Shown here: positions 1 through 5,785 of the stretch, in pieces
How positions within the stretch are numbered: position 1 is the first letter of the stretch
Layout of the letters: every line of letters begins with the position of its first letter
NCBI GenBank assembly: GCA_900545835.1
Contig: URBB01000113.1
Location: 1-5,785 of the forward strand
Origin: an uncultured Collinsella sp.
Lineage (GTDB): Bacteria > Actinomycetota > Coriobacteriia > Coriobacteriales > Coriobacteriaceae
Direction: 5' to 3'
Length of the DNA stretch: 5,785 nucleotides
Position numbers and translations under genes: made by a program
Notes under the pieces: generated by a model
The model's database searches: none
The model's input: the letters and a program-made list of their open reading frames with translations, nothing else
Told to the model about the DNA's origin: nothing

Positions 1-46
1 AGATAGGCTCCGGTCTCGTGGGCTCGGAGATGTGTATAAGAGACAG
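1..46 (+). other. Illumina Nextera adapter contamination (P7 end, i7 index, Tn5 mosaic end)
   Basis: Bases 1-4 (AGAT) match the 3' end of the P7 primer. Bases 5-12 (AGGCTCCG) are in the place of the 8-base i7 index, and their reverse complement CGGAGCCT is, as I recall, Nextera index N720. Bases 13-27 (GTCTCGTGGGCTCGG) are the read-2 adapter and bases 28-46 (AGATGTGTATAAGAGACAG) are the 19-base Tn5 mosaic end. The order and spacing are exactly those of a Nextera library molecule, so this is untrimmed library sequence and not part of the genome. Genomic sequence begins at 47. Forward translation through it gives the peptide GSEMCIRDR, a typical adapter-derived false protein start. Confidence 0.98.
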
Positions 47-923
47 GCATAATCGCGCACGCGGCATTCTGCGGCTGATAGGCCGGCTTGACCATGCACG
101 ACGTATAGATCGCACGCGGCGTGGTGCAGCTAAACTCAACCGTATCGCCCACGTATTCCGGCAACTTGGTCGTAGCGTGGCTTACCACGAGTGGCACAAC
201 GCCGCACTCACGGCAACGGGCATCCATCACACGCTGAACGCTCGCCTCATGTGTGCCCTCGCCCAGCACAACCAGGCGTCCGGGCTTAATGACCGCAGCC
301 TTCTCCCCTGCAATGGCCTCGAGCGTATCGCCCAGAATACGAGTATGGTCGAGCCCAATGCCCGTAATGGCAACGGCGACGGGATCGGTCGCGCTTGTGG
401 CGTCCCAACGCCCACCCATGCCAACCTCGAGCACGGCAACATCCACCGCGGCCTCGGCAAACACGACAAGTGCGGCAGCTGTCAGCAAATCAAACGGCGT
501 GATGGTATAGGCGCGCTCCCCCGCCGCCACACGACGAGCATTCACGCGACGCCCCGCCTCGACCGCGGCAGAAACGCCACAGGCAAACGCCTCATCGCTC
601 ACAACGCGCCCATCGACCTCCATGCGCTCAGGATAGCGCACCAGTTGCGGCGACGTATATAGCGCCGTCTTGAGCCCCTCACCACGAAGAATGGCAGCCG
701 AAAAACGCGTGGTCGAAGTCTTGCCATTGGTACCGGCAACCTGAATGCAATCAAAATACTCATCCGGACGCCCCAGCTCATCAAGCATATCGACAACCGT
801 CTCGAGCAGAGGGCCAGCATCCCCAGAAATCCGCCCCGTATCGGCAGCCAGCCCCACAGCCTCATCAAACGAAAGCAGCTCAAACGAGAAAGGAACGACA
901 TACGACCCAGAACGCTTAGCCAT
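47..923 (-). CDS. folC: Bifunctional dihydrofolate synthase / folylpolyglutamate synthase, C-terminus missing
   Basis: This cytosolic Mur-ligase-family enzyme joins glutamate to dihydropteroate and adds further glutamates to folates, using ATP. The 292 visible residues carry the family marks in order: P-loop AGTNGKTST (63-71), LYTSPQL (88-94, where the family usually has SPHL), TPFDLLTAAAL (142-152), LEVGMGGRWDAT (165-176), LDHTRILGDT (191-200) and the EKAAVIKPG segment (207-215). K208 of that segment aligns with the lysine that is carbamylated in characterised FolC proteins. The fragment ends at YQPQNAACAIM, near the end of the central ATPase domain. The C-terminal glutamate-ligase domain, roughly 130-150 residues, is lost because the adapter junction at 46/47 cuts the gene. 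The start at 923 is chosen because GAGGGG lies 10 bases upstream; an in-frame ATG at 944 has no comparable site. Codons end in T or in GGG far more often than in valS or clpX, which fits lower expression. The gene lies 276 bases downstream of valS on the same strand. Confidence 0.94.
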
Positions 924-933
924 AACCCAAAGT

Positions 934-939
934 CCCCTC
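934..939 (-). promoter_or_regulatory. Ribosome binding site of folC
   Basis: On the minus strand GAGGGG precedes the ATG at 923 by 10 bases. This is a slightly long spacing, but it decides between that ATG and the in-frame ATG at 944, seven codons upstream, which has no purine-rich site at a normal distance. Confidence 0.55.
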
Positions 940-944
940 AACAT

Positions 945-977
945 AAAAAGAGGCCCGTAAGCAACAACGAGCCCCTC
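945..977 (-). terminator. Candidate intrinsic terminator between valS and folC
   Basis: Read on the minus strand, GAGGGGCTCG (977-968) can pair with CGGGCCTC (957-950) as two 4-bp helices separated by a two-base GG bulge, closing a 10-base loop. A run of five T (949-945) follows directly. The layout is that of a Rho-independent terminator for valS. It ends only 21 bases before the folC start codon, so folC would need read-through or a start site very close to the hairpin. The bulge and the one G-T pair make the stem modest. Confidence 0.5.
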
Positions 978-1020
978 CCATACAAAATATCAGCCAAACA
1001 CCGCTTTGCAGCAGAATCAA

Positions 1021-1038
1021 GGCCACAGCCCAGTGGCC
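1021..1038 (-). other. Small hairpin in valS-folC intergenic region
   Basis: GGCCAC (1021-1026) and GTGGCC (1033-1038) form a perfect 6-bp stem with a 6-base loop. A second small hairpin, CCGCT/AGCGG (1065-1069 with 1075-1079), lies next to it. Neither is followed by a T-run on the minus strand, so neither looks like an intrinsic terminator by itself. They may be part of a structured 3' untranslated region of valS or may be chance in GC-rich DNA. Confidence 0.3.
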
Positions 1039-1079
1039 CTACCGGGCAGCGGACGCCCCCGTAACCGCTATGGGAGCGG

Positions 1080-1180
1080 CCCGACGCTTTGCTCGCCGCA
1101 AGTTCCGCACGCAAAGGACAGCACTTAATGTGCTGTCCGTCTTGCGCAGGACTGTCCGCAGCGGAGAGCAAAGCGTCGGG
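1080..1180 (-). repeat. Nested palindromic element, copy 1 (3' side of valS)
   Basis: The outer arms 1080-1099 and 1161-1180 are complementary over 20 positions with one mismatch (1095/1165); the outermost 15 pairs, CCCGACGCTTTGCTC with GAGCAAAGCGTCGGG, are perfect. Inside lies a perfect 9-bp hairpin, GGACAGCAC (1116-1124) with GTGCTGTCC (1130-1138), closing the loop TTAAT. CGCAA (1110-1114) and TTGCG (1142-1146) can extend it. The 51-base core (1103-1153, minus strand) aligns without gaps to copy 2 at 3951-4001. The element starts 19 bases after the valS stop codon. No T-run follows it, so it is not a standard terminator. I see no target-site duplication and no coding sequence inside. It may be a transcribed RNA structure or a non-autonomous mobile palindrome. 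Confidence 0.85.
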
Positions 1181-1199
1181 ACGCGTCCCCCAGTACCGC

Positions 1200-3896
1200 C
1201 TACGAGAAGTCAGCAACCTGAGCAGTCAGCGCCGCCAGGATCTCCTTGAGCTCAGCTGCACGGTCCCTCTTCTTCTGGACCACCGCGGGCGCGGCCTTGG
1301 CCACAAAGCCCTCATTGGCCAGCGTCTTCTCGCAGCCGGCGAGCTCCTTCTGGGCCGCGGCGATCTCCTTCTCCAGGCGTGCCTTCTCGGCCGAAAGGTC
1401 AACCTTGCCCTCGAGCACCACAAAGACCTCGACGCCGCTGTCGACCACGGCGATGCTCGCAGCCGGCTTCTCAACATCGGTACCCATGACCAGCGAAGCG
1501 GTGTTGGCCAGCGGCTCAATGGTCGAGCGCAGGCTCTCGAGCTTCTCGATGTCCTCGGCACCGGCGCGCACGACCACGTCGAGCTCGGCCTTGGGGCTCA
1601 AGCGATAACGCGAACGCGTGGCGCGGGCGGCGGAAACGACGGCGCGGCACAGCTCAAACGCGCGCTCGGCGTCCTCGTCAACATACTTGGCGTAGTCGGC
1701 GGGCTCGGGCCACTTGGCGATCATGAGCGCCTCGGCGCGGTTCACGTTGCCCTCGGCGTCCAGGTCGAGCACGCTCGCCGGCATGTTGTCCCAGATCTCC
1801 TCGGTGACAAACGGCATGAGCGGGTGCATCAGGCGAATGGAGGTGTCGAGCACAAAGATCAGGTTGCGCTGAGCCTGCAGACGGCCCTCGCCCTTCAGGC
1901 GGGCCTTGGTGACCTCGACGTACCAGTCGCAGACCTCGTTCCAGAAGAACTGCTGCACGCCGCGGGCCATGTCGCCAAAGGTGTAGTTCTCAATACCCTC
2001 GGTGACCATCTTGACGGCCTTGGCCAGGCGGCTGAACATCCAGGCGTCGGCCGGCGTCTCAACGACGGGCTCACCGGGCGTGTAGCCCTCCATGTTCATG
2101 AGCAGGAAGCGGCTGGCGTTCCAGATCTTGGTCACAAACGACTTAGCCTGGTCGGTACGCGGGCTGTCGATGAGCTTCTTGGTCTTCTTATCGATGTTCG
2201 CGTCGAACTTGACATCCTGGTTGTTGGTGCACAGCGTGAGCAGGTTGAAGCGCATGGCATCGGCGCCGTACATGCCAATGAGGTCCATGGGGTCAACGCC
2301 GTTGCCCTTGGACTTGGACATGCGGCTGCCGTCCTTTGCCAGGATCGTCGCGTAGATGAAGACGTCCTCGAACGGGATCTCCTTCGTGAAGTACAGCGAG
2401 CTCATGACCATGCGGGCGACCCACAGCGCGATGATGTCGCGCGCGGTGACGAGCGCCGTCGTGGGGTGATGCCCCTCGAGCAGCTCCGGCTTTTGCGGCC
2501 AGCCCTGCGTGGCGAAGGTCCACAGCTGCGAGCTGAACCAGGTGTCCAGCACGTTCTCGTCCTGATGCACGTGATGGCCGCCGCACTTGGGGCACACGTC
2601 GGTGTCCTCGGTAAGGGCGTCCTCCCAGCCGCAGTCCTCGCAGTAGAACACAGGGATGCGGTGGCCCCACCACAGCTGCCGCGAGATGCACCAGTCCTTA
2701 AGGTTCTCCATCCAGGTGGTGTAGGTCTGCGTCCAACGCGCGGGGTGGAAGGTGACCTTGCCAGAGTTGACGGCGTCGAGCGCCGGCCCCTTGAGCTTAT
2801 CGACGGCGACGAACCACTGCTCGGACAGCCACGGCTCCAGTGCGGCGTCGCAACGGTAGCAGTGCATGACGGAGTGATCGAGGTCCTCGACGTGATCGAG
2901 CAGGTCATGCTCCTCAAACCACTTGATGACGGCCTCGCGGCACTCCTCGCGGGTCATGCCGGTGAACTCGCCGTAGCCCTCGACGACCACCGCGTGCTCG
3001 TCGAAGATATTGATCTGCGGCAGGTCGTGAGCCTGACCCATGGCGTAGTCGTTGGGGTCGTGGGCCGGGGTGACCTTGACAAAGCCGGAGCCAAAGTTGG
3101 CGTCGACATGCCAATCCTCAAAGATGGGGATCTCACGGTCGACGATGGGAAGCTTGACGGTCTTGCCCACGAAGGCGGCCTTCTCGGGGTCCTTCGGGGA
3201 AACGGCGACGCCCGTGTCGCCGAGCATGGTCTCGGGGCGCGTGGTGGCGACGACGATATAGTCCTGGCCGTTGACCGGCTCGGTCAGCGGGTAGCGCAGG
3301 TGCCACAGGTGGCCCTTCTCGTCCTTGTACTCGGCCTCGTCGTCCGAGATGGCGGTGGTGCAGTTGGGGCACCAGTTGACGATGCGCTTGCCGCGATAGA
3401 TCAGACCGTCGTGGTACCAGTCGCAGAAGACCTTGCGCACGGCCTGGGCATAGTCCTCGTCCATGGTAAAGCGCTCGTTATCGAAGTCGACGGAGCAACC
3501 CATGCGCTTGATCTGCTCGACGATGATGCCGCCGTACTCGTGGGTCCAGTCCCAGCAGGCGTCGACGAACTTGTCGCGACCGATTTCCAGGCGGCTGATG
3601 CCCTCGCTCTTGAGCTTCTTGTCGACCTTAGTCTGCGTAGCGATACCGGCATGGTCGGTGCCGAGCACCCAGCGCGTGGACTTACCGCGCATGCGAGCCA
3701 TACGAATGATGGCGTCCTGGATGGAGTCGTCGGTGGCATGGCCCATGTGGAGCTTGCCGGTAACGTTGGGAGGCGGAATGGTGACGGTGCAGTCGCCCAC
3801 GCCCTCACGGCGCTTGTAGTAGCCGCCGTCGAGCCACTTCTGCAGGATCGCCGGCTCGTTGGTCGACGGATCGTAGTTCTTGGGCATTTCTTCCAT
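1200..3896 (-). CDS. valS: Valyl-tRNA synthetase (class I)
   Basis: ValRS charges tRNA-Val with valine and hydrolyses wrongly attached threonine. It is complete at 898 residues, normal for the family. Visible in order: the HIGH-type motif in PPPNVTGKLHMGHA (41-54); GTDHAGIATQ (79-88); the CP1 editing domain with TTRPETMLGDTGVAVSP (218-234) and TPAHDPND (276-283); DWCISRQLWWGHRIP (401-415); DTWFSS (451-456); and the KMSKS-type loop RMSKSKGN (525-532), with Arg in the first place. Four CxxC pairs (C176/C179, C346/C349, C419/C422, C435/C438) suggest two zinc-binding knuckles. The anticodon-binding domain follows IWNASRF (591-597). The charged segment from about 832 to 895 is the C-terminal coiled-coil arm that contacts tRNA. 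The start at 3896 is supported by AAGGGAG six bases upstream; Met4 at 3887 is too far from it. No T-box signature (AGGGTGG type) is seen in the leader. A large palindromic element lies on each side of the gene. Confidence 0.99.
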   Translation of the reverse strand: MEEMPKNYDPSTNEPAILQKWLDGGYYKRREGVGDCTVTIPPPNVTGKLHMGHATDDSIQDAIIRMARMRGKSTRWVLGTDHAGIATQTKVDKKLKSEGISRLEIGRDKFVDACWDWTHEYGGIIVEQIKRMGCSVDFDNERFTMDEDYAQAVRKVFCDWYHDGLIYRGKRIVNWCPNCTTAISDDEAEYKDEKGHLWHLRYPLTEPVNGQDYIVVATTRPETMLGDTGVAVSPKDPEKAAFVGKTVKLPIVDREIPIFEDWHVDANFGSGFVKVTPAHDPNDYAMGQAHDLPQINIFDEHAVVVEGYGEFTGMTREECREAVIKWFEEHDLLDHVEDLDHSVMHCYRCDAALEPWLSEQWFVAVDKLKGPALDAVNSGKVTFHPARWTQTYTTWMENLKDWCISRQLWWGHRIPVFYCEDCGWEDALTEDTDVCPKCGGHHVHQDENVLDTWFSSQLWTFATQGWPQKPELLEGHHPTTALVTARDIIALWVARMVMSSLYFTKEIPFEDVFIYATILAKDGSRMSKSKGNGVDPMDLIGMYGADAMRFNLLTLCTNNQDVKFDANIDKKTKKLIDSPRTDQAKSFVTKIWNASRFLLMNMEGYTPGEPVVETPADAWMFSRLAKAVKMVTEGIENYTFGDMARGVQQFFWNEVCDWYVEVTKARLKGEGRLQAQRNLIFVLDTSIRLMHPLMPFVTEEIWDNMPASVLDLDAEGNVNRAEALMIAKWPEPADYAKYVDEDAERAFELCRAVVSAARATRSRYRLSPKAELDVVVRAGAEDIEKLESLRSTIEPLANTASLVMGTDVEKPAASIAVVDSGVEVFVVLEGKVDLSAEKARLEKEIAAAQKELAGCEKTLANEGFVAKAAPAVVQKKRDRAAELKEILAALTAQVADFS

Positions 3897-3902
3897 ATAT
3901 CT

Positions 3903-3909
3903 CTCCCTT
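3903..3909 (-). promoter_or_regulatory. Ribosome binding site of valS
   Basis: AAGGGAG on the minus strand ends 6 bases before the ATG at 3896 and supports Met1 over Met4. The CTCCC at the inner end of the nearby palindrome arm (minus strand, 3922-3918) is complementary to its GGGAG, so this site could be masked by a short 5-bp helix if that arm is free. Confidence 0.8.
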
Positions 3910-3916
3910 GCCCATC

Positions 3917-4031
3917 GGGGAGGAATGTAGGCCCAATTTTCGCTCGGTCAAGTCCTGGCTCGCACGAAGACCACATTAAGTGGTCTTCGGCTCGTGCGGA
4001 ATCTACGAAAATCGGGCCTACATTCCTCCCC
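3917..4031 (+). repeat. Nested palindromic element, copy 2 (5' leader of valS)
   Basis: The outer arms 3917-3942 and 4006-4031 are complementary over 26 positions with a single mismatch (3935/4013); the outer 18 pairs, GGGGAGGAATGTAGGCCC with its reverse complement, are perfect. Inside, CGAAGACCAC (3965-3974) and GTGGTCTTCG (3980-3989) form a perfect 10-bp hairpin around the loop ATTAA. The 51-base core (3951-4001, plus strand) is homologous to the minus-strand core of copy 1 (1103-1153): equal length, 35 of 51 identical, with conserved AGTCCTG, CACATTAAGTG and CGTGCGGAA blocks. The two copies are therefore inverted relative to each other around valS. If transcribed with valS, the hairpin ends 7 bases before the ribosome binding site. 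No coding sequence or target-site duplication is visible. Confidence 0.88.
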
Positions 4032-4126
4032 TTAGGTATCGATTACTTCAGTCTGAATGGACTTTGCTGAGACTTTAAACAAACACACAGAATAACACAG
4101 GTAGTTGGGGTTATTGCGTATATATA
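4032..4126 (-). promoter_or_regulatory. AT-rich spacer likely to hold the valS promoter
   Basis: This stretch between the clpX terminator and the palindromic element is much richer in A and T than the rest of the window, and is the only place left for a valS promoter. I could not find a convincing -35/-10 pair, so the exact site is unassigned. It contains a near-palindrome, TTCAGTCTGAA (4047-4057, 5-bp arms around one base), which could be a protein-binding site or chance. Confidence 0.35.
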
Positions 4127-4162
4127 AAATAGCCTCCGACCGCGGATGGTCGGAGGCTATTT
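4127..4162 (-). terminator. Intrinsic terminator of the clpP-clpX operon
   Basis: A perfect 15-bp stem, AAATAGCCTCCGACC (4127-4141) with GGTCGGAGGCTATTT (4148-4162), closes a 6-base loop. On the minus strand the descending arm ends in TATTTTATATATA, a U-rich tail. It lies 21 bases past the clpX stop codon. It separates clpPX from valS, implying that valS has its own promoter. The A-run on the other side of the stem gives it some ability to act in both directions, but there is no plus-strand gene to end here. Confidence 0.95.
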
Positions 4163-4183
4163 GCAAACACGTTTTAGGCTGGT

Positions 4184-5590
4184 TTAGCCGTAGATGCGCT
4201 GGGGCTGTTCTTCGCCCTTTACGGAGGCTTCGGTCACGATGACCTTGGTGACGCCCTCCTCGCTGGGTAGGTCGAACATCGTCTGCTGCAGCACGTCCTC
4301 GCAGATGGCGCGCAGGCCGCGGGCGCCGGTCTTGCGGGCGAGCGCCATGCGGGCGATCTCGTGCAGGGCGGCATCCTCAAACTCAAGCTCAACGTCCTCG
4401 AGCTGGAACATCTTGCGGTACTGACGCACCACGGCGTTCTTGGGCTCGGTCAGGATCGACACCAGGTCGTCCTCGTCGAGCGCCTGCGTCTGGGTGACGA
4501 CGGGCGTACGACCCACAAACTCGGGAATCATGCCAAAGGCGTTGAGGTCCTGCGGGAGCACCTGGCGCAGCAGGTCGTTCTCGTCGACCGAGGTGGGGCC
4601 GGCGATCTCGGAGTTAAAGCCCACACCCTTGTTGCCCACGCGGTCGGCGATGATCTTGTCCAGACCCACAAAGGCACCGCCGCAGATGAACAGGATGTTG
4701 GTCGTATCGATCTGCAGCAGCTCCTGCTGGGGATGCTTGCGGCCGCCGGTGGGCGGAACGCTGGCCACCGTGCCCTCAAGAATCTTAAGCAGTGCCTGCT
4801 GAACGCCCTCGCCCGAAACATCGCGGGTAATGGAGAGGTTCTCGGCCTTGCGGGCGATCTTGTCGATCTCGTCCACGTAGATAATGCCAACCTGTGCGCG
4901 CTCGATGTCGCCATCAGCGGCGTTGATAAGCTTGAGCAGGATGTTCTCCACGTCCTCACCCACATAGCCGGCCTCGGTGAGCGCGGTAGCGTCGGCGATG
5001 GCAAACGGCACCTCGAGGATGCGCGCGAGCGTCTGGGCGAGCAGGGTCTTACCGGTACCGGTGGGACCGAGCAGCAGGATATTGGACTTGGCGAGCTCCA
5101 CCTCGTCCATATCGTTGTCGAACTGCGAGCCCATGCCGCCGTCAAAAGCGGACACCGCGGCGCCGCCCTCGATCACGCGGCGATAGTGGTTGTACACGGC
5201 CACCGACATGGCGCGCTTGGCGTCCTCTTGACCCATAACATAGGCCGAGAGCTCATCATAGATCTCGTGCGGCGTCGGCACGTGCGTGATGACCTGACGG
5301 TCGTCCTCGAGCTCAAAGCCCTCGGTCTCGGGGTCTACGGCGGGCTGGGATGCAGCCTGACCGTGGTCGTTGAGGAAGCCCGGCAGCTTGCCGTTGCGGG
5401 CGGCGTCCATAAAGTCCGAAGCCAGCGACTCCTCCAAAATCTCGGAGCAGGCGGCAACGCACTCGTCGCAGATAAAGATGTTGGTCGGGCCCTTTACGAG
5501 GCGACGGACCTGGCCCTGCTCTTTTCCGCAGAAGGAGCAGCGGATGGGGTTGCCGTTCTCGTCAAAGTTGTCCTGCATGTTACCGGCCAT
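4184..5590 (-). CDS. clpX: ATP-dependent Clp protease ATP-binding subunit ClpX
   Basis: ClpX is the hexameric AAA+ unfoldase that recognises, unfolds and threads substrates into ClpP in the cytosol. Complete, 468 residues, somewhat longer than E. coli ClpX (424). The N-terminal zinc domain has C18, C21, C41 and C44. A long acidic linker (about 55-100) follows. The AAA+ core shows Walker A GPTGTGKT (175-182), pore loop GYVGED (209-214), Walker B IIYVDEID (236-243), RDVSGEGVQQ (256-265, pore-2 region), the RKH loop (284-286), sensor 1 region TTNILFICGGAF (296-307), the arginine-finger region PEFVGR (356-361) and sensor 2 GARGLR (422-427). The ClpP-docking loop reads VGF (323-325) where E. coli has IGF. 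An extra Gly/Asp-rich stretch (about 144-163) lies between NHYRR and the Walker A strand. The start at 5590 is supported by GAAGGA 8 bases upstream. It begins one base after the clpP stop codon, so the two are probably co-transcribed and translationally coupled; a strong terminator follows. Confidence 0.99.
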   Translation of the reverse strand: MAGNMQDNFDENGNPIRCSFCGKEQGQVRRLVKGPTNIFICDECVAACSEILEESLASDFMDAARNGKLPGFLNDHGQAASQPAVDPETEGFELEDDRQVITHVPTPHEIYDELSAYVMGQEDAKRAMSVAVYNHYRRVIEGGAAVSAFDGGMGSQFDNDMDEVELAKSNILLLGPTGTGKTLLAQTLARILEVPFAIADATALTEAGYVGEDVENILLKLINAADGDIERAQVGIIYVDEIDKIARKAENLSITRDVSGEGVQQALLKILEGTVASVPPTGGRKHPQQELLQIDTTNILFICGGAFVGLDKIIADRVGNKGVGFNSEIAGPTSVDENDLLRQVLPQDLNAFGMIPEFVGRTPVVTQTQALDEDDLVSILTEPKNAVVRQYRKMFQLEDVELEFEDAALHEIARMALARKTGARGLRAICEDVLQQTMFDLPSEEGVTKVIVTEASVKGEEQPQRIYG

Positions 5591-5591
5591 C

Positions 5592-5785
5592 CTAGGCGTC
5601 CTTCGCGGCGAGGTCGCGCGAGGTGACGATACGGTCGATCAGGCCGTAGTCGAGGGCCTCGGCAGCGGTCAGGTAGTTGTCGCGCTCGGTGTCCAGCTGG
5701 ATCTTCTCCAGCGGCTGGCCGGTGTAATCGCTGAGCATGTGATTCATCTTATCGCGGATATACACCATGTGCTCGGCGTGGATCT
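5592..5785 (-). CDS. clpP: ATP-dependent Clp protease proteolytic subunit ClpP, C-terminal fragment
   Basis: ClpP is the serine peptidase that forms the tetradecameric chamber of ClpXP. Only the last 63 residues lie in the window; the gene runs off the right edge, so the catalytic Ser and His are not visible. The fragment reads as the C-terminal part of the family: a helix with HAEHMVYIRDKMNHML, then YTGQPLEKIQLDTERDNYL, then AAEALDYGLIDRIV. The Asp in TERDNY (codon 5679-5681) aligns with the catalytic Asp171 of E. coli ClpP. The stop is TAG at 5592-5594, with clpX starting one base later. The annotation rests on sequence similarity and on the classical clpP-clpX order. Confidence 0.96.
   Translation of the reverse strand, partial: IHAEHMVYIRDKMNHMLSDYTGQPLEKIQLDTERDNYLTAAEALDYGLIDRIVTSRDLAAKDA
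5599..5604 (-). promoter_or_regulatory. Ribosome binding site of clpX inside clpP
   Basis: GAAGGA lies within the last codons of clpP, 8 bases before the clpX ATG at 5590. It fixes Met1 as the start over Met5 and means ribosomes finishing clpP end essentially on the clpX start. Confidence 0.75.

Noticed and set aside
18..662. 214-residue plus-strand frame starting in the adapter
   Set aside because: It starts inside Nextera adapter sequence and then runs antisense to folC, whose minus-strand frame carries the P-loop and the other FolC motifs.
1080..1180. Palindrome as an ordinary Rho-independent terminator of valS
   Set aside because: The stem is far longer than usual, is nested, and no T-run follows on the minus strand. 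Its homology to the upstream copy is not explained by a terminator role.
1051..1200. Imperfect direct repeat GGACGC...ACCGC at 1051-1068 and 1179-1199 as a target-site duplication around the palindrome
   Set aside because: The match needs several gaps, the copies do not directly border the arms, and GC-rich sequence makes such similarity likely by chance.
938..1216. 92-residue minus-strand frame in the valS-folC gap
   Set aside because: It runs through the palindromic element and terminator-like hairpin, is out of frame with folC, and looks like no known protein. The palindrome explains its sequence.
1089..4070. 993-residue open frame on the plus strand opposite valS
   Set aside because: It is antisense to a complete valyl-tRNA synthetase that has all its motifs, and its composition (rich in Leu, Val, His, Gly, Asp) is what the complement of GC-biased codons yields. 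It resembles no family I know and has no credible ribosome binding site.
3897..4126. T-box riboswitch in front of valS
   Set aside because: Expected for some synthetase genes, but the conserved AGGGTGG/ACCGCG antiterminator box is absent and there is no terminator between the leader and valS.
4361..5626. 421-residue open frame on the plus strand opposite clpX and the clpP end
   Set aside because: It has the same kind of antisense composition and lies over clpX, whose motifs are unambiguous.

Overview
The window is a stretch of ordinary bacterial core genome with every recognisable gene on the minus strand. Read in the direction of transcription (right to left) the order is clpP (3' end only), clpX, valS (valyl-tRNA synthetase), folC (5' two-thirds only). 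The sequence is GC-rich, and valS and clpX strongly prefer C- and G-ending codons. The gene order, the long ClpX linker, the ValRS sequence and the codon style suggest a high-GC gut actinobacterium of the class Coriobacteriia, possibly Collinsella. This is an inference from general resemblance, not a database result.

Region by region: bases 1-46 are not biological. They are the end of an Illumina P7 primer, an 8-base i7 index and a full Nextera read-2/Tn5 mosaic-end adapter fused to the genomic insert. folC (47-923) is cut by this junction after 292 codons. Bases 924-1199 between valS and folC hold a candidate U-tract terminator, small hairpins and a 101-base nested inverted repeat. valS fills 1200-3896. 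Bases 3897-4183 between clpX and valS hold a strong intrinsic terminator for clpX (4127-4162), an AT-rich stretch that probably carries the valS promoter, and a second, 115-base nested inverted repeat just before the valS ribosome binding site. clpX fills 4184-5590 and starts one base after the clpP stop codon (clpP 5592-5785, running off the right edge).

The genes: ClpP and ClpX form the ATP-dependent ClpXP protease and are co-transcribed here with probable translational coupling. The terminator after clpX separates them from valS. ValRS charges tRNA-Val. FolC makes and polyglutamates folates. valS-folC adjacency is known in other bacteria, including Bacillus subtilis.

The most interesting signal is non-coding. 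The two large inverted repeats flanking valS belong to the same element family. Aligned with one reversed, their 51-base cores have equal length with no gaps and match at 35 of 51 positions. Each of the three differences inside the apical stem is matched by a complementary change on the other side. Their long outer arms have unrelated sequences yet each pairs with itself. This looks like a family of structured palindromic elements (RNA hairpin or mobile REP/MITE-like DNA). I do not recognise it as a named family.
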